Part shown: piece after piece, positions 1 to 12,102 of the stretch | Position numbering within the stretch: position 1 is the stretch's first letter | Layout of the letters: the number at the start of each line of letters is the position of its first letter | Assembly (NCBI GenBank): GCA_947650285.1 | Contig: CANTFL010000910.1 | Location: 29,640-93,639 of the forward strand | Direction: 5' to 3' | Origin: Hyaloperonospora brassicae | Lineage: Eukaryota > Oomycota > Peronosporomycetes > Peronosporales > Peronosporaceae | DNA: 64,000 nt | The notes under the pieces: model-generated | The model's input: only the letters and a program-made list of their open reading frames with translations | Database searches by the model: none | Told to the model about the DNA's origin: nothing | Made by a program: the position numbers and the translations under genes

Positions 1-270
1 GGTTACCGTAACAACCCGAACTCTAAGGTGTAGTTCTTACGGGATAGTTGTTGCGTCGGTAATTACGCAGGAATGGTTAGACGAGTAGGGTGATTAGATG
101 CGCCGACTGATTATATGTGGATACATATAAATCAGGGCGTAGGCAGATAAGCTCCGACAATCAATCACTTTCCAATCTTCCATCTACCCCCCAAGTGTCT
201 TCTCCGGTCTTCCGAGTGGACTCCCAGCATCCTTCCCAGTTTCGGTCGTCAAGCTTCACACCTCTCAACA
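1..270 (+). mobile_element. Diverged Copia LTR (subfamily B), left end cut by window
   Basis: The sequence aligns along its length to the LTR at 22167-22430, sharing the acgcaggaatg, gacgagtagggtgatta and gggcgtaggcagataagctccga blocks. It ends in CTCTCAACA at 270, matching the CAACA end of the other LTRs, and lacks the first bases (TATTGAG). Its right half is much more diverged than the other copies, so it is an old insertion. It contains a hairpin, TTATATGT-ggat-ACATATAA, at 111-130. Confidence 0.75.
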
Positions 271-529
271 AATCCGAACTTAAGCGTAGTTTTTACGAGA
301 TAGTTCTTACGTCGGTAATTACCTCAGAGATGATTAGACGCGTAGGATGATTGGACGCGTGTAAATCAGGTTGATTAGATGCACCATGTGATTGGATGCA
401 GTCTAGGGTAGGCAGAGTTAAGACCTATGAATCAATCACTTTCCGATTTCCATTCTTCAGAGCAAGTGTCTTCTCTTCGGCTCGTCCAAGTGCAGACTCT
501 CTTGCCCGCCTCAGCTTCCGACGCCAACA
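271..529 (+). mobile_element. Copia LTR, 5'-truncated B/A recombinant, LTR of unit 1
   Basis: This LTR starts abruptly at AATCCGAACTTAAGCG, so about 19 bp are missing at the left, immediately after the CAACA end of the previous LTR. The first part carries subfamily B variants (cttaagcgtag). From about 315 onward it is the array type A (acctcagagatgattagacgcg). It ends CGCCAACA at 529 and is followed by the primer-binding site. Confidence 0.8.
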
Positions 530-548
530 GGTTATGAGCCCAAGCGCC
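530..548 (+). promoter_or_regulatory. Copia primer-binding site (half-tRNA type), unit 1
   Basis: GGTTATGAGCCCAAGCGCC directly follows the LTR end. GGTTATGAGCCCA is the complement of an initiator tRNA-Met anticodon stem-loop (UGGGCUCAUAACC), not of a tRNA 3' CCA end. The gag ATG at 534 lies inside it. The same site follows every complete LTR of the chain, for example at 2458, 14027, 18379 and 22431. Confidence 0.75.
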
Positions 549-2210
549 ATGACTCCCTCGCACGATGCCAAGGTCACCATTGACAAGTTCAACGGTGACA
601 ACTACGCGACATGGAGCCGCTACATGCGTGGCGTGTTCCTGACGAAGTCGACGTGGCATGTCGTGAACCGGGAGACGTCGCCGACGTTTGCAGACCCACG
701 CGCCATGGACGACTACGCCAAGGCAAGCAACGTGGCGTTCGGTCTTATGCTTCTGCATATGGACGCGGACTACCACCACGTGGTTGATGACTGCGAAGAA
801 GCCTGGGCCGCATGGGTGCGCATCAAGACGCTCTACGGAGGATCGCAGAAGGCCGGTCGCATCTTCTTGAAGCGCCAGCTCTTCAGCATGGAGATGGCGG
901 AAGGCGGCAATGTGTTGCACCATTGCAACGAGGTCCTCAACATCAGCGCGAAGCTCAGCAGCATCGGCGCCAAGATGGAGGACGAGGACGTGGCGATCTG
1001 CTTGCTGCGCAGTCTCCCCAAGAGCTACGAGAACGTCGTTCTCAACTTGGAGATGAACAGCGCTGAACTTCGATCGCGCGACGTTGTCAAGGTGCTCACG
1101 AACGAGCATATCAAGCGTCAAGGTGCCAAGACTGCGGCGGTGAAGACCGAGGACGCAGCCAAGGCATTCAATGCTGAGCGTGAACCGCATCAATGCTCGT
1201 ATTGTGGCAAATTGGGGCACACGGTGGAACGGTGCTGGACCAAACAGAAAGCGGAAAACAAGGGCCCGAGACGCGGCGGCAATGGCCGTGGACGCGGGGC
1301 CAACAATGTCCACTGGCGCAGCGAAGGGGATGACTACGAGTACATGGATCGAGTCACCTTCGCAGTCTCGCTTGAGTGTGGACTTTCAACAGGCAAGAGC
1401 ATGCCGGGGATGTGGGCGGTCGACAGCGGCGCAACGCACCACATCTGCAACGACAAGGCTAAGTTCGCGACCCTCAACGAGCGGGACGAAGGAGAACTTT
1501 CGGTGGCTGATGGCAGCAAGGCTGCAATCAAGGGTGTGGGAACCATCATGGAATTGGTGGTTCTGCCCAACGGTAATGAGCGCATGATCGAGATTAAGGA
1601 CGCGCTCTTTGTGCCGAGCATGAGCAAGAATCTACTTTCGGTGCCGCAGATCAACAAGACTGGGAAGTTTCAAGTCGTCTTCGACGGTCGCAAGATGAAC
1701 GTGACACGCAAGAACTCGACACAAGTCGTGGCTACGGCGGATCTCGTCGATGGACTCTACTGGCTTCGTACGCCTCAACCGTCGGCAAACACGGTGATGA
1801 ACAACCAGGTTGTCGACCTGCACGCTCGCATGGGTCATGCACCTTTCGACGTTCTTCGCAAGATGGTCAACGATGGTCTGATCAAGGACGCCAAAGCTCC
1901 TGCCAAGTCAAACGGATCAAGCTTGTGTCGCGGGTGTCAACAAGGGAAGATGGTTCAAAAACCATTTCCAAGCAACCGCGACAAGCGTCGTTATGCCACG
2001 TTTGAGCTACTTCACTTCGATATCTGCGGCCCAATGGAAGAAGTCTCGATTGGCGGCAGCAGATATTTGCTGCTGATTGTTGACGAAGCCAGCGGGTGCA
2101 TGAAGGGTTTCTGCTTACGTGCCAAGTCGGAGAGCGAAGACTGCGTCAAGAGTTACATTCTCAAGATCGAGACCCAGTTATTGAGGGTTACCGGTACAAT
2201 CCGAACTTAG
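534..2210 (+). CDS. Truncated Copia gag-protease-integrase ORF, unit 1
   Basis: A 558-aa ORF starting at the first ATG after the LTR. In order it holds a Copia-type Gag (about residues 20-200), a CCHC zinc knuckle (221-234, [14 protein letters not shown]), an aspartic protease with the DSGA motif (D297), the integrase HHCC zinc domain (H430, H435, C465, C468) and the first integrase catalytic Asp (D496). After residue 548 the internal sequence stops and the last ten codons are read from the next LTR. The second Asp and the Glu of integrase, all of RT and RNase H, and the PPT are absent, so the unit is non-autonomous. It could still make Gag and protease. Unique differences are a Thr replacing Ala at about residue 314 and a base change at 1788 (tcggcaaac). 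Confidence 0.85.
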   Translation: MSPSAMTPSHDAKVTIDKFNGDNYATWSRYMRGVFLTKSTWHVVNRETSPTFADPRAMDDYAKASNVAFGLMLLHMDADYHHVVDDCEEAWAAWVRIKTLYGGSQKAGRIFLKRQLFSMEMAEGGNVLHHCNEVLNISAKLSSIGAKMEDEDVAICLLRSLPKSYENVVLNLEMNSAELRSRDVVKVLTNEHIKRQGAKTAAVKTEDAAKAFNAEREPHQCSYCGKLGHTVERCWTKQKAENKGPRRGGNGRGRGANNVHWRSEGDDYEYMDRVTFAVSLECGLSTGKSMPGMWAVDSGATHHICNDKAKFATLNERDEGELSVADGSKAAIKGVGTIMELVVLPNGNERMIEIKDALFVPSMSKNLLSVPQINKTGKFQVVFDGRKMNVTRKNSTQVVATADLVDGLYWLRTPQPSANTVMNNQVVDLHARMGHAPFDVLRKMVNDGLIKDAKAPAKSNGSSLCRGCQQGKMVQKPFPSNRDKRRYATFELLHFDICGPMEEVSIGGSRYLLLIVDEASGCMKGFCLRAKSESEDCVKSYILKIETQLLRVTGTIRT

Positions 2211-2457
2211 CGCGTAGTTCTTACGGGATAGTTCTTACGTCGGTAATTACCTCAGAGATGATTAGACGCGTAGGATGATTGGACGCGTGTAAATCAGGTT
2301 GATTAGATGCACCATGTGATTGGATGCAGTCTAGGGTAGGCAGAGTTAAGACCTATGAATCAATCACTTTCCGATTCCCATTCTTCAGAGCAAGTGTCTT
2401 CTCTTCGGCTCGTCCAAGTGCAGACTCTCTTGCCCGCCTCAGCTTCCGACGCCAACA
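2179..2457 (+). mobile_element. Copia LTR, unit 2
   Basis: 279 bp, TATTGAGGG...CGCCAACA. The ends form the imperfect inverted pair TATTG/CAACA. It differs from the other array LTRs by one visible base (ccgattcccattc). It abuts the truncated integrase of unit 1 with no PPT between them. Confidence 0.9.
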
Positions 2458-2461
2458 GGTT

Positions 2462-4139
2462 ATGAGCCCAAGCGCCATGACTCCCTCGCACGATGCCAAG
2501 GTCACCATTGACAAGTTCAACGGTGACAACTACGCGACATGGAGCCGCTACATGCGTGGCGTGTTCCTGACGAAGTCGACGTGGCATGTCGTGAACCGGG
2601 AGACGTCGCCGACGTTTGCAGACCCACGCGCCATGGACGACTACGCCAAGGCAAGCAACGTGGCGTTCGGTCTTATGCTTCTGCATATGGACGCGGACTA
2701 CCACCACGTGGTTGATGACTGCGAAGAAGCCTGGGCCGCATGGGTGCGCATCAAGACGCTCTACGGAGGATCGCAGAAGGCCGGTCGCATCTTCTTGAAG
2801 CGCCAGCTCTTCAGCATGGAGATGGCGGAAGGCGGCAATGTGTTGCACCATTGCAACGAGGTCCTCAACATCAGCGCGAAGATCAGCAGCATCGGCGCCA
2901 AGATGGAGGACGAGGACGTGGCGATCTGCTTGCTGCGCAGTCTCCCCAAGAGCTACGAGAACGTCGTTCTCAACTTGGAGATGAACAGTGCTGAACTTCG
3001 ATCGCGCGACGTTGTCAAGGTGCTCACGAACGAGCATATCAAGCGTCAAGGTGCCAAGACTGCGGCGGTGAAGACCGAGGACGCAGCCAAGGCATTCAAT
3101 GCTGAGCGTGAACCGCATCAATGCTCGTATTGTGGCAAATTGGGGCACACGGTGGAACGGTGCTGGACCAAACAGAAAGCGGAAAACAAGGGCCCGAGAC
3201 GCGGCGGCAATGGCCGTGGACGCGGGGCCAACAATGTCCACTGGCGCAGCGAAGGGGATGACTACGAGTACATGGATCGAGTCGCCTTCGCAGTCTCGCT
3301 TGAGTGTGGACTTTCAACAGGCAAGAGCATGCCGGGGATGTGGGCGGTCGACAGCGGCGCAACGCACCACATCTGCAACGACAAGGCTAAGTTCGCGACC
3401 CTCAACGAGCGGGACGAAGGAGAACTTTCGGTGGCTGATGGCAGCAAGGCTGCAATCAAGGGTGTGGGAACCATCATGGAATTGGTGGTTCTGCCCAACG
3501 GTGATGAGCGCATGATCGAGATTAAGGACGCGCTCTTTGTGCCGAGCATGAGCAAGAATCTACTTTCGGTGCCGCAGATCAACAAGACTGGGAAGTTTCC
3601 AAGTCGTCTTCGACGGTCGCAAGATGAACGTGACACGCAAGAACTCGACACAAGTCGTGGCTACGGCGGATCTCGTCGATGGACTCTACTGGCTTCGTAC
3701 GCCTCAACCGTCGGCCAACACGGTGATGAACAACCAGGTTGTCGACCTGCACGCTCGCATGGGTCATGCACCTTTCGACGTTCTTCGCAAGATGGTCAAC
3801 GATGGTCTGATCAAGGACGCCAAAGCTCCTGCCAAGTCAAACGGATCAAGCTTGTGTCGCGGGTGTCAACAAGGGAAGATGGTTCAAAAACCATTTCCAA
3901 GCAACCGCGACAAGCGTCGTTATGCCACGTTTGAGCTACTTCACTTCGATATCTGCGGCCCAATGGAAGAAGTCTCGATTGGCGGCAGCAGATATTTGCT
4001 GCTGATTGTTGACGAAGCCAGCGGGTGCATGAAGGGTTTCTGCTTACGTGCCAAGTCGGAGAGCGAAGACTGCGTCAAGACTTACATTCTCAAGATCGAG
4101 ACCCAGTTATTGAGGGTTACCGGTACAATCCGAACTTAG
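2462..4139 (+). pseudogene. Copia gag-protease-integrase, frameshifted, unit 2
   Basis: Same structure as unit 1, but one extra C near 3599 (aagtttCCaagtc instead of aagtttcaagtc) shifts the frame. The first frame ends at 3934 after 490 codons. The rest of the integrase segment is open in another frame from about 3624 to 4139. The break lies between protease and the HHCC domain, so Gag and protease remain intact. The insertion makes this unit 1929 bp instead of 1928. It also has a unique Ile (aagatcagc) near residue 147 and the AAT-to-GAT change seen otherwise only at 21478. Confidence 0.85.
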
Positions 4140-4386
4140 CGCGTAGTTCTTACGGGATAGTTCTTACGTCGGTAATTACCTCAGAGATGATTAGACGCGT
4201 AGGATGATTGGACGCGTGTAAATCAGGTTGATTAGATGCACCATGTGATTGGATGCAGTCTAGGGTAGGCAGAGTTAAGACCTATGAATCAATCACTTTC
4301 CGATTTCCATTCTTCAGAGCAAGTGTCTTCTCTTCGGCTCGTCCAAGTGCAGACTCTCTTGCCCGCCTCAGCTTCCGACGCCAACA
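4108..4386 (+). mobile_element. Copia LTR, unit 3
   Basis: 279-bp type A LTR between the truncated integrase of unit 2 and the gag of unit 3, with TATTG...CAACA ends. Confidence 0.9.
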
Positions 4387-4390
4387 GGTT

Positions 4391-6067
4391 ATGAGCCCAA
4401 GCGCCATGACTCCCTCGCACGATGCCAAGGTCACCATTGACAAGTTCAACGGTGACAACTACGCGACATGGAGCCGCTACATGCGTGGCGTGTTCCTGAC
4501 GAAGTCGACGTGGCATGTCGTGAACCGGGAGACGTCGCCGACGTTTGCAGACCCACGCGCCATGGACGACTACGCCAAGGCAAGCAACGTGGCGTTCGGT
4601 CTTATGCTTCTGCATATGGACGCGGACTACCACCACGTGGTTGATGACTGCGAAGAAGCCTGGGCCGCATGGGTGCGCATCAAGACGCTCTACGGAGGAT
4701 CGCAGAAGGCCGGTCGCATCTTCTTGAAGCGCCAGCTCTTCAGCATGGAGATGGCGGAAGGCGGCAATGTGTTGCACCATTGCAACGAGGTCCTCAACAT
4801 CAGCGCGAAGCTCAGCAGCATCGGCGCCAAGATGGAGGACGAGGACGTGGCGATCTGCTTGCTGCGCAGTCTCCCCAAGAGCTACGAGAACGTCGTTCTC
4901 AACTTGGAGATGAACAGTGCTGAACTTCGATCGCGCGACGTTGTCAAGGTGCTCACGAACGAGCATATCAAGCGTCAAGGTGCCAAGACTGCGGCGGTGA
5001 AGACCGAGGACGCAGCCAAGGCATTCAATGCTGAGCGTGAACCGCATCAATGCTCGTATTGTGGCAAATTGGGGCACACGGTGGAACGGTGCTGGACCAA
5101 ACAGAAAGCGGAAAACAAGGGCCCGAGACGCGGCGGCAATGGCCGTGGACGCGGGGCCAACAATGTCCACTGGCGCAGCGAAGGGGATGACTACGAGTAC
5201 ATGGATCGAGTCGCCTTCGCAGTCTCGCTTGAGTGTGGACTTTCAACAGGCAAGAGCATGCCGGGGATGTGGGCGGTCGACAGCGGCGCAACGCACCACA
5301 TCTGCAACGACAAGGCTAAGTTCGCGACCCTCAACGAGCGGGACGAAGGAGAACTTTCGGTGGCTGATGGCAGCAAGGCTGCAATCAAGGGTGTGGGAAC
5401 CATCATGGAATTGGTGGTTCTGCCCAACGGTAATGAGCGCATGATCGAGATTAAGGACGCGCTCTTTGTGCCGAGCATGAGCAAGAATCTACTTTCGGTG
5501 CCGCAGATCAACAAGACTGGGAAGTTTCAAGTCGTCTTCGACGGTCGCAAGATGAACGTGACACGCAAGAACTCGACACAAGTCGTGGCTACGGCGGATC
5601 TCGTCGATGGACTCTACTGGCTTCGTACGCCTCAACCGTCGGCCAACACGGTGATGAACAACCAGGTTGTCGACCTGCACGCTCGCATGGGTCATGCACC
5701 TTTCGACGTTCTTCGCAAGATGGTCAACGATGGTCTGATCAAGGACGCCAAAGCTCCTGCCAAGTCAAACGGATCAAGCTTGTGTCGCGGGTGTCAACAA
5801 GGGAAGATGGTTCAAAAACCATTTCCAAGCAACCGCGACAAGCGTCGTTATGCCACGTTTGAGCTACTTCACTTCGATATCTGCGGCCCAATGGAAGAAG
5901 TCTCGATTGGCGGCAGCAGATATTTGCTGCTGATTGTTGACGAAGCCAGCGGGTGCATGAAGGGTTTCTGCTTACGTGCCAAGTCGGAGAGCGAAGACTG
6001 CGTCAAGACTTACATTCTCAAGATCGAGACCCAGTTATTGAGGGTTACCGGTACAATCCGAACTTAG
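4391..6067 (+). CDS. Truncated Copia gag-protease-integrase ORF, unit 3
   Basis: An intact 558-aa ORF with the same domains as unit 1: Gag, zinc knuckle, DSGA protease, HHCC, and integrase to just past its first catalytic Asp. It ends ten codons into the next LTR. It carries the agtgct variant (near 4916) and a Thr codon ACT near the truncation (6007). RT, RNase H and PPT are absent. Confidence 0.85.
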   Translation: MSPSAMTPSHDAKVTIDKFNGDNYATWSRYMRGVFLTKSTWHVVNRETSPTFADPRAMDDYAKASNVAFGLMLLHMDADYHHVVDDCEEAWAAWVRIKTLYGGSQKAGRIFLKRQLFSMEMAEGGNVLHHCNEVLNISAKLSSIGAKMEDEDVAICLLRSLPKSYENVVLNLEMNSAELRSRDVVKVLTNEHIKRQGAKTAAVKTEDAAKAFNAEREPHQCSYCGKLGHTVERCWTKQKAENKGPRRGGNGRGRGANNVHWRSEGDDYEYMDRVAFAVSLECGLSTGKSMPGMWAVDSGATHHICNDKAKFATLNERDEGELSVADGSKAAIKGVGTIMELVVLPNGNERMIEIKDALFVPSMSKNLLSVPQINKTGKFQVVFDGRKMNVTRKNSTQVVATADLVDGLYWLRTPQPSANTVMNNQVVDLHARMGHAPFDVLRKMVNDGLIKDAKAPAKSNGSSLCRGCQQGKMVQKPFPSNRDKRRYATFELLHFDICGPMEEVSIGGSRYLLLIVDEASGCMKGFCLRAKSESEDCVKTYILKIETQLLRVTGTIRT

Positions 6068-6314
6068 CGCGTAGTTCTTACGGGATAGTTCTTACGTCGG
6101 TAATTACCTCAGAGATGATTAGACGCGTAGGATGATTGGACGCGTGTAAATCAGGTTGATTAGATGCACCATGTGATTGGATGCAGTCTAGGGTAGGCAG
6201 AGTTAAGACCTATGAATCAATCACTTTCCGATTTCCATTCTTCAGAGCAAGTGTCTTCTCTTCGGCTCGTCCAAGTGCAGACTCTCTTGCCCGCCTCAGC
6301 TTCCGACGCCAACA
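6036..6314 (+). mobile_element. Copia LTR, unit 4
   Basis: 279-bp type A LTR, shared between units 3 and 4. Confidence 0.9.
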
Positions 6315-6318
6315 GGTT

Positions 6319-7995
6319 ATGAGCCCAAGCGCCATGACTCCCTCGCACGATGCCAAGGTCACCATTGACAAGTTCAACGGTGACAACTACGCGACATGGA
6401 GCCGCTACATGCGTGGCGTGTTCCTGACGAAGTCGACGTGGCATGTCGTGAACCGGGAGACGTCGCCGACGTTTGCAGACCCACGCGCCATGGACGACTA
6501 CGCCAAGGCAAGCAACGTGGCGTTCGGTCTTATGCTTCTGCATATGGACGCGGACTACCACCACGTGGTTGATGACTGCGAAGAAGCCTGGGCCGCATGG
6601 GTGCGCATCAAGACGCTCTACGGAGGATCGCAGAAGGCCGGTCGCATCTTCTTGAAGCGCCAGCTCTTCAGCATGGAGATGGCGGAAGGCGGCAATGTGT
6701 TGCACCATTGCAACGAGGTCCTCAACATCAGCGCGAAGCTCAGCAGCATCGGCGCCAAGATGGAGGACGAGGACGTGGCGATCTGCTTGCTGCGCAGTCT
6801 CCCCAAGAGCTACGAGAACGTCGTTCTCAACTTGGAGATGAACAGCGCTGAACTTCGATCGCGCGACGTTGTCAAGGTGCTCACGAACGAGCATATCAAG
6901 CGTCAAGGTGCCAAGACTGCGGCGGTGAAGACCGAGGACGCAGCCAAGGCATTCAATGCTGAGCGTGAACCGCATCAATGCTCGTATTGTGGCAAATTGG
7001 GGCACACGGTGGAACGGTGCTGGACCAAACAGAAAGCGGAAAACAAGGGCCCGAGACGCGGCGGCAATGGCCGTGGACGCGGGGCCAACAATGTCCACTG
7101 GCGCAGCGAAGGGGATGACTACGAGTACATGGATCGAGTCGCCTTCGCAGTCTCGCTTGAGTGTGGACTTTCAACAGGCAAGAGCATGCCGGGGATGTGG
7201 GCGGTCGACAGCGGCGCAACGCACCACATCTGCAACGACAAGGCTAAGTTCGCGACCCTCAACGAGCGGGACGAAGGAGAACTTTCGGTGGCTGATGGCA
7301 GCAAGGCTGCAATCAAGGGTGTGGGAACCATCATGGAATTGGTGGTTCTGCCCAACGGTAATGAGCGCATGATCGAGATTAAGGACGCGCTCTTTGTGCC
7401 GAGCATGAGCAAGAATCTACTTTCGGTGCCGCAGATCAACAAGACTGGGAAGTTTCAAGTCGTCTTCGACGGTCGCAAGATGAACGTGACACGCAAGAAC
7501 TCGACACAAGTCGTGGCTACGGCGGATCTCGTCGATGGACTCTACTGGCTTCGTACGCCTCAACCGTCGGCCAACACGGTGATGAACAACCAGGTTGTCG
7601 ACCTGCACGCTCGCATGGGTCATGCACCTTTCGACGTTCTTCGCAAGATGGTCAACGATGGTCTGATCAAGGACGCCAAAGCTCCTGCCAAGTCAAACGG
7701 ATCAAGCTTGTGTCGCGGGTGTCAACAAGGGAAGATGGTTCAAAAACCATTTCCAAGCAACCGCGACAAGCGTCGTTATGCCACGTTTGAGCTACTTCAC
7801 TTCGATATCTGCGGCCCAATGGAAGAAGTCTCGATTGGCGGCAGCAGATATTTGCTGCTGATTGTTGACGAAGCCAGCGGGTGCATGAAGGGTTTCTGCT
7901 TACGTGCCAAGTCGGAGAGCGAAGACTGCGTCAAGACTTACATTCTCAAGATCGAGACCCAGTTATTGAGGGTTACCGGTACAATCCGAACTTAG
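6319..7995 (+). CDS. Truncated Copia gag-protease-integrase ORF, unit 4
   Basis: Intact 558-aa ORF, domain order as in unit 1. It carries the agcgct and ACT (Thr) variants, a combination also seen in unit 6, so variants are shuffled between units. Integrase is cut after its first catalytic Asp, and the last residues come from the following LTR. Confidence 0.85.
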   Translation: MSPSAMTPSHDAKVTIDKFNGDNYATWSRYMRGVFLTKSTWHVVNRETSPTFADPRAMDDYAKASNVAFGLMLLHMDADYHHVVDDCEEAWAAWVRIKTLYGGSQKAGRIFLKRQLFSMEMAEGGNVLHHCNEVLNISAKLSSIGAKMEDEDVAICLLRSLPKSYENVVLNLEMNSAELRSRDVVKVLTNEHIKRQGAKTAAVKTEDAAKAFNAEREPHQCSYCGKLGHTVERCWTKQKAENKGPRRGGNGRGRGANNVHWRSEGDDYEYMDRVAFAVSLECGLSTGKSMPGMWAVDSGATHHICNDKAKFATLNERDEGELSVADGSKAAIKGVGTIMELVVLPNGNERMIEIKDALFVPSMSKNLLSVPQINKTGKFQVVFDGRKMNVTRKNSTQVVATADLVDGLYWLRTPQPSANTVMNNQVVDLHARMGHAPFDVLRKMVNDGLIKDAKAPAKSNGSSLCRGCQQGKMVQKPFPSNRDKRRYATFELLHFDICGPMEEVSIGGSRYLLLIVDEASGCMKGFCLRAKSESEDCVKTYILKIETQLLRVTGTIRT

Positions 7996-8242
7996 CGCGT
8001 AGTTCTTACGGGATAGTTCTTACGTCGGTAATTACCTCAGAGATGATTAGACGCGTAGGATGATTGGACGCGTGTAAATCAGGTTGATTAGATGCACCAT
8101 GTGATTGGATGCAGTCTAGGGTAGGCAGAGTTAAGACCTATGAATCAATCACTTTCCGATTTCCATTCTTCAGAGCAAGTGTCTTCTCTTCGGCTCGTCC
8201 AAGTGCAGACTCTCTTGCCCGCCTCAGCTTCCGACGCCAACA
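7964..8242 (+). mobile_element. Copia LTR, unit 5
   Basis: 279-bp type A LTR, shared between units 4 and 5. Confidence 0.9.
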
Positions 8243-8246
8243 GGTT

Positions 8247-9923
8247 ATGAGCCCAAGCGCCATGACTCCCTCGCACGATGCCAAGGTCACCATTGACAAG
8301 TTCAACGGTGACAACTACGCGACATGGAGCCGCTACATGCGTGGCGTGTTCCTGACGAAGTCGACGTGGCATGTCGTGAACCGGGAGACGTCGCCGACGT
8401 TTGCAGACCCACGCGCCATGGACGACTACGCCAAGGCAAGCAACGTGGCGTTCGGTCTTATGCTTCTGCATATGGACGCGGACTACCACCACGTGGTTGA
8501 TGACTGCGAAGAAGCCTGGGCCGCATGGGTGCGCATCAAGACGCTCTACGGAGGATCGCAGAAGGCCGGTCGCATCTTCTTGAAGCGCCAGCTCTTCAGC
8601 ATGGAGATGGCGGAAGGCGGCAATGTGTTGCACCATTGCAACGAGGTCCTCAACATCAGCGCGAAGCTCAGCAGCATCGGCGCCAAGATGGAGGACGAGG
8701 ACGTGGCGATCTGCTTGCTGCGCAGTCTCCCCAAGAGCTACGAGAACGTCGTTCTCAACTTGGAGATGAACAGCGCTGAACTTCGATCGCGCGACGTTGT
8801 CAAGGTGCTCACGAACGAGCATATCAAGCGTCAAGGTGCCAAGACTGCGGCGGTGAAGACCGAGGACGCAGCCAAGGCATTCAATGCTGAGCGTGAACCG
8901 CATCAATGCTCGTATTGTGGCAAATTGGGGCACACGGTGGAACGGTGCTGGACCAAACAGAAAGCGGAAAACAAGGGCCCGAGACGCGGCGGCAATGGCC
9001 GTGGACGCGGGGCCAACAATGTCCACTGGCGCAGCGAAGGGGATGACTACGAGTACATGGATCGAGTCGCCTTCGCAGTCTCGCTTGAGTGTGGACTTTC
9101 AACAGGCAAGAGCATGCCGGGGATGTGGGCGGTCGACAGCGGCGCAACGCACCACATCTGCAACGACAAGGCTAAGTTCGCGACCCTCAACGAGCGGGAC
9201 GAAGGAGAACTTTCGGTGGCTGATGGCAGCAAGGCTGCAATCAAGGGTGTGGGAACCATCATGGAATTGGTGGTTCTGCCCAACGGTAATGAGCGCATGA
9301 TCGAGATTAAGGACGCGCTCTTTGTGCCGAGCATGAGCAAGAATCTACTTTCGGTGCCGCAGATCAACAAGACTGGGAAGTTTCAAGTCGTCTTCGACGG
9401 TCGCAAGATGAACGTGACACGCAAGAACTCGACACAAGTCGTGGCTACGGCGGATCTCGTCGATGGACTCTACTGGCTTCGTACGCCTCAACCGTCGGCC
9501 AACACGGTGATGAACAACCAGGTTGTCGACCTGCACGCTCGCATGGGTCATGCACCTTTCGACGTTCTTCGCAAGATGGTCAACGATGGTCTGATCAAGG
9601 ACGCCAAAGCTCCTGCCAAGTCAAACGGATCAAGCTTGTGTCGCGGGTGTCAACAAGGGAAGATGGTTCAAAAACCATTTCCAAGCAACCGCGACAAGCG
9701 TCGTTATGCCACGTTTGAGCTACTTCACTTCGATATCTGCGGCCCAATGGAAGAAGTCTCGATTGGCGGCAGCAGATATTTGCTGCTGATTGTTGACGAA
9801 GCCAGCGGGTGCATGAAGGGTTTCTGCTTACGTGCCAAGTCGGAGAGCGAAGACTGCGTCAAGAGTTACATTCTCAAGATCGAGACCCAGTTATTGAGGG
9901 TTACCGGTACAATCCGAACTTAG
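8247..9923 (+). CDS. Truncated Copia gag-protease-integrase ORF, unit 5
   Basis: Intact 558-aa ORF, same domains and same truncation. It carries agcgct and the Ser codon AGT near the junction, as in unit 1. Confidence 0.85.
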   Translation: MSPSAMTPSHDAKVTIDKFNGDNYATWSRYMRGVFLTKSTWHVVNRETSPTFADPRAMDDYAKASNVAFGLMLLHMDADYHHVVDDCEEAWAAWVRIKTLYGGSQKAGRIFLKRQLFSMEMAEGGNVLHHCNEVLNISAKLSSIGAKMEDEDVAICLLRSLPKSYENVVLNLEMNSAELRSRDVVKVLTNEHIKRQGAKTAAVKTEDAAKAFNAEREPHQCSYCGKLGHTVERCWTKQKAENKGPRRGGNGRGRGANNVHWRSEGDDYEYMDRVAFAVSLECGLSTGKSMPGMWAVDSGATHHICNDKAKFATLNERDEGELSVADGSKAAIKGVGTIMELVVLPNGNERMIEIKDALFVPSMSKNLLSVPQINKTGKFQVVFDGRKMNVTRKNSTQVVATADLVDGLYWLRTPQPSANTVMNNQVVDLHARMGHAPFDVLRKMVNDGLIKDAKAPAKSNGSSLCRGCQQGKMVQKPFPSNRDKRRYATFELLHFDICGPMEEVSIGGSRYLLLIVDEASGCMKGFCLRAKSESEDCVKSYILKIETQLLRVTGTIRT

Positions 9924-10170
9924 CGCGTAGTTCTTACGGGATAGTTCTTACGTCGGTAATTACCTCAGAGATGATTAGACGCGTAGGATGATTGGACGCG
10001 TGTAAATCAGGTTGATTAGATGCACCATGTGATTGGATGCAGTCTAGGGTAGGCAGAGTTAAGACCTATGAATCAATCACTTTCCGATTTCCATTCTTCA
10101 GAGCAAGTGTCTTCTCTTCGGCTCGTCCAAGTGCAGACTCTCTTGCCCGCCTCAGCTTCCGACGCCAACA
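9892..10170 (+). mobile_element. Copia LTR, unit 6
   Basis: 279-bp type A LTR, shared between units 5 and 6. Confidence 0.9.
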
Positions 10171-10174
10171 GGTT

Positions 10175-11851
10175 ATGAGCCCAAGCGCCATGACTCCCTC
10201 GCACGATGCCAAGGTCACCATTGACAAGTTCAACGGTGACAACTACGCGACATGGAGCCGCTACATGCGTGGCGTGTTCCTGACGAAGTCGACGTGGCAT
10301 GTCGTGAACCGGGAGACGTCGCCGACGTTTGCAGACCCACGCGCCATGGACGACTACGCCAAGGCAAGCAACGTGGCGTTCGGTCTTATGCTTCTGCATA
10401 TGGACGCGGACTACCACCACGTGGTTGATGACTGCGAAGAAGCCTGGGCCGCATGGGTGCGCATCAAGACGCTCTACGGAGGATCGCAGAAGGCCGGTCG
10501 CATCTTCTTGAAGCGCCAGCTCTTCAGCATGGAGATGGCGGAAGGCGGCAATGTGTTGCACCATTGCAACGAGGTCCTCAACATCAGCGCGAAGCTCAGC
10601 AGCATCGGCGCCAAGATGGAGGACGAGGACGTGGCGATCTGCTTGCTGCGCAGTCTCCCCAAGAGCTACGAGAACGTCGTTCTCAACTTGGAGATGAACA
10701 GCGCTGAACTTCGATCGCGCGACGTTGTCAAGGTGCTCACGAACGAGCATATCAAGCGTCAAGGTGCCAAGACTGCGGCGGTGAAGACCGAGGACGCAGC
10801 CAAGGCATTCAATGCTGAGCGTGAACCGCATCAATGCTCGTATTGTGGCAAATTGGGGCACACGGTGGAACGGTGCTGGACCAAACAGAAAGCGGAAAAC
10901 AAGGGCCCGAGACGCGGCGGCAATGGCCGTGGACGCGGGGCCAACAATGTCCACTGGCGCAGCGAAGGGGATGACTACGAGTACATGGATCGAGTCGCCT
11001 TCGCAGTCTCGCTTGAGTGTGGACTTTCAACAGGCAAGAGCATGCCGGGGATGTGGGCGGTCGACAGCGGCGCAACGCACCACATCTGCAACGACAAGGC
11101 TAAGTTCGCGACCCTCAACGAGCGGGACGAAGGAGAACTTTCGGTGGCTGATGGCAGCAAGGCTGCAATCAAGGGTGTGGGAACCATCATGGAATTGGTG
11201 GTTCTGCCCAACGGTAATGAGCGCATGATCGAGATTAAGGACGCGCTCTTTGTGCCGAGCATGAGCAAGAATCTACTTTCGGTGCCGCAGATCAACAAGA
11301 CTGGGAAGTTTCAAGTCGTCTTCGACGGTCGCAAGATGAACGTGACACGCAAGAACTCGACACAAGTCGTGGCTACGGCGGATCTCGTCGATGGACTCTA
11401 CTGGCTTCGTACGCCTCAACCGTCGGCCAACACGGTGATGAACAACCAGGTTGTCGACCTGCACGCTCGCATGGGTCATGCACCTTTCGACGTTCTTCGC
11501 AAGATGGTCAACGATGGTCTGATCAAGGACGCCAAAGCTCCTGCCAAGTCAAACGGATCAAGCTTGTGTCGCGGGTGTCAACAAGGGAAGATGGTTCAAA
11601 AACCATTTCCAAGCAACCGCGACAAGCGTCGTTATGCCACGTTTGAGCTACTTCACTTCGATATCTGCGGCCCAATGGAAGAAGTCTCGATTGGCGGCAG
11701 CAGATATTTGCTGCTGATTGTTGACGAAGCCAGCGGGTGCATGAAGGGTTTCTGCTTACGTGCCAAGTCGGAGAGCGAAGACTGCGTCAAGACTTACATT
11801 CTCAAGATCGAGACCCAGTTATTGAGGGTTACCGGTACAATCCGAACTTAG
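10175..11851 (+). CDS. Truncated Copia gag-protease-integrase ORF, unit 6
   Basis: Intact 558-aa ORF whose protein matches unit 4 (Thr variant near the integrase cut). It lacks the second half of integrase, RT and RNase H. Confidence 0.85.
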   Translation: MSPSAMTPSHDAKVTIDKFNGDNYATWSRYMRGVFLTKSTWHVVNRETSPTFADPRAMDDYAKASNVAFGLMLLHMDADYHHVVDDCEEAWAAWVRIKTLYGGSQKAGRIFLKRQLFSMEMAEGGNVLHHCNEVLNISAKLSSIGAKMEDEDVAICLLRSLPKSYENVVLNLEMNSAELRSRDVVKVLTNEHIKRQGAKTAAVKTEDAAKAFNAEREPHQCSYCGKLGHTVERCWTKQKAENKGPRRGGNGRGRGANNVHWRSEGDDYEYMDRVAFAVSLECGLSTGKSMPGMWAVDSGATHHICNDKAKFATLNERDEGELSVADGSKAAIKGVGTIMELVVLPNGNERMIEIKDALFVPSMSKNLLSVPQINKTGKFQVVFDGRKMNVTRKNSTQVVATADLVDGLYWLRTPQPSANTVMNNQVVDLHARMGHAPFDVLRKMVNDGLIKDAKAPAKSNGSSLCRGCQQGKMVQKPFPSNRDKRRYATFELLHFDICGPMEEVSIGGSRYLLLIVDEASGCMKGFCLRAKSESEDCVKTYILKIETQLLRVTGTIRT

Positions 11852-12098
11852 CGCGTAGTTCTTACGGGATAGTTCTTACGTCGGTAATTACCTCAGAGAT
11901 GATTAGACGCGTAGGATGATTGGACGCGTGTAAATCAGGTTGATTAGATGCACCATGTGATTGGATGCAGTCTAGGGTAGGCAGAGTTAAGACCTATGAA
12001 TCAATCACTTTCCGATTTCCATTCTTCAGAGCAAGTGTCTTCTCTTCGGCTCGTCCAAGTGCAGACTCTCTTGCCCGCCTCAGCTTCCGACGCCAACA
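11820..12098 (+). mobile_element. Copia LTR, unit 7
   Basis: 279-bp type A LTR, shared between units 6 and 7. Confidence 0.9.
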
Positions 12099-12102
12099 GG
12101 TT

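Noticed and set aside
432..1313. A 293-codon antisense frame repeated opposite gag in every Copia unit
   Set aside because: It is the mirror of a GC-biased coding frame, has no domain of its own, and crosses the LTR/PBS border. It is open only because gag is open.
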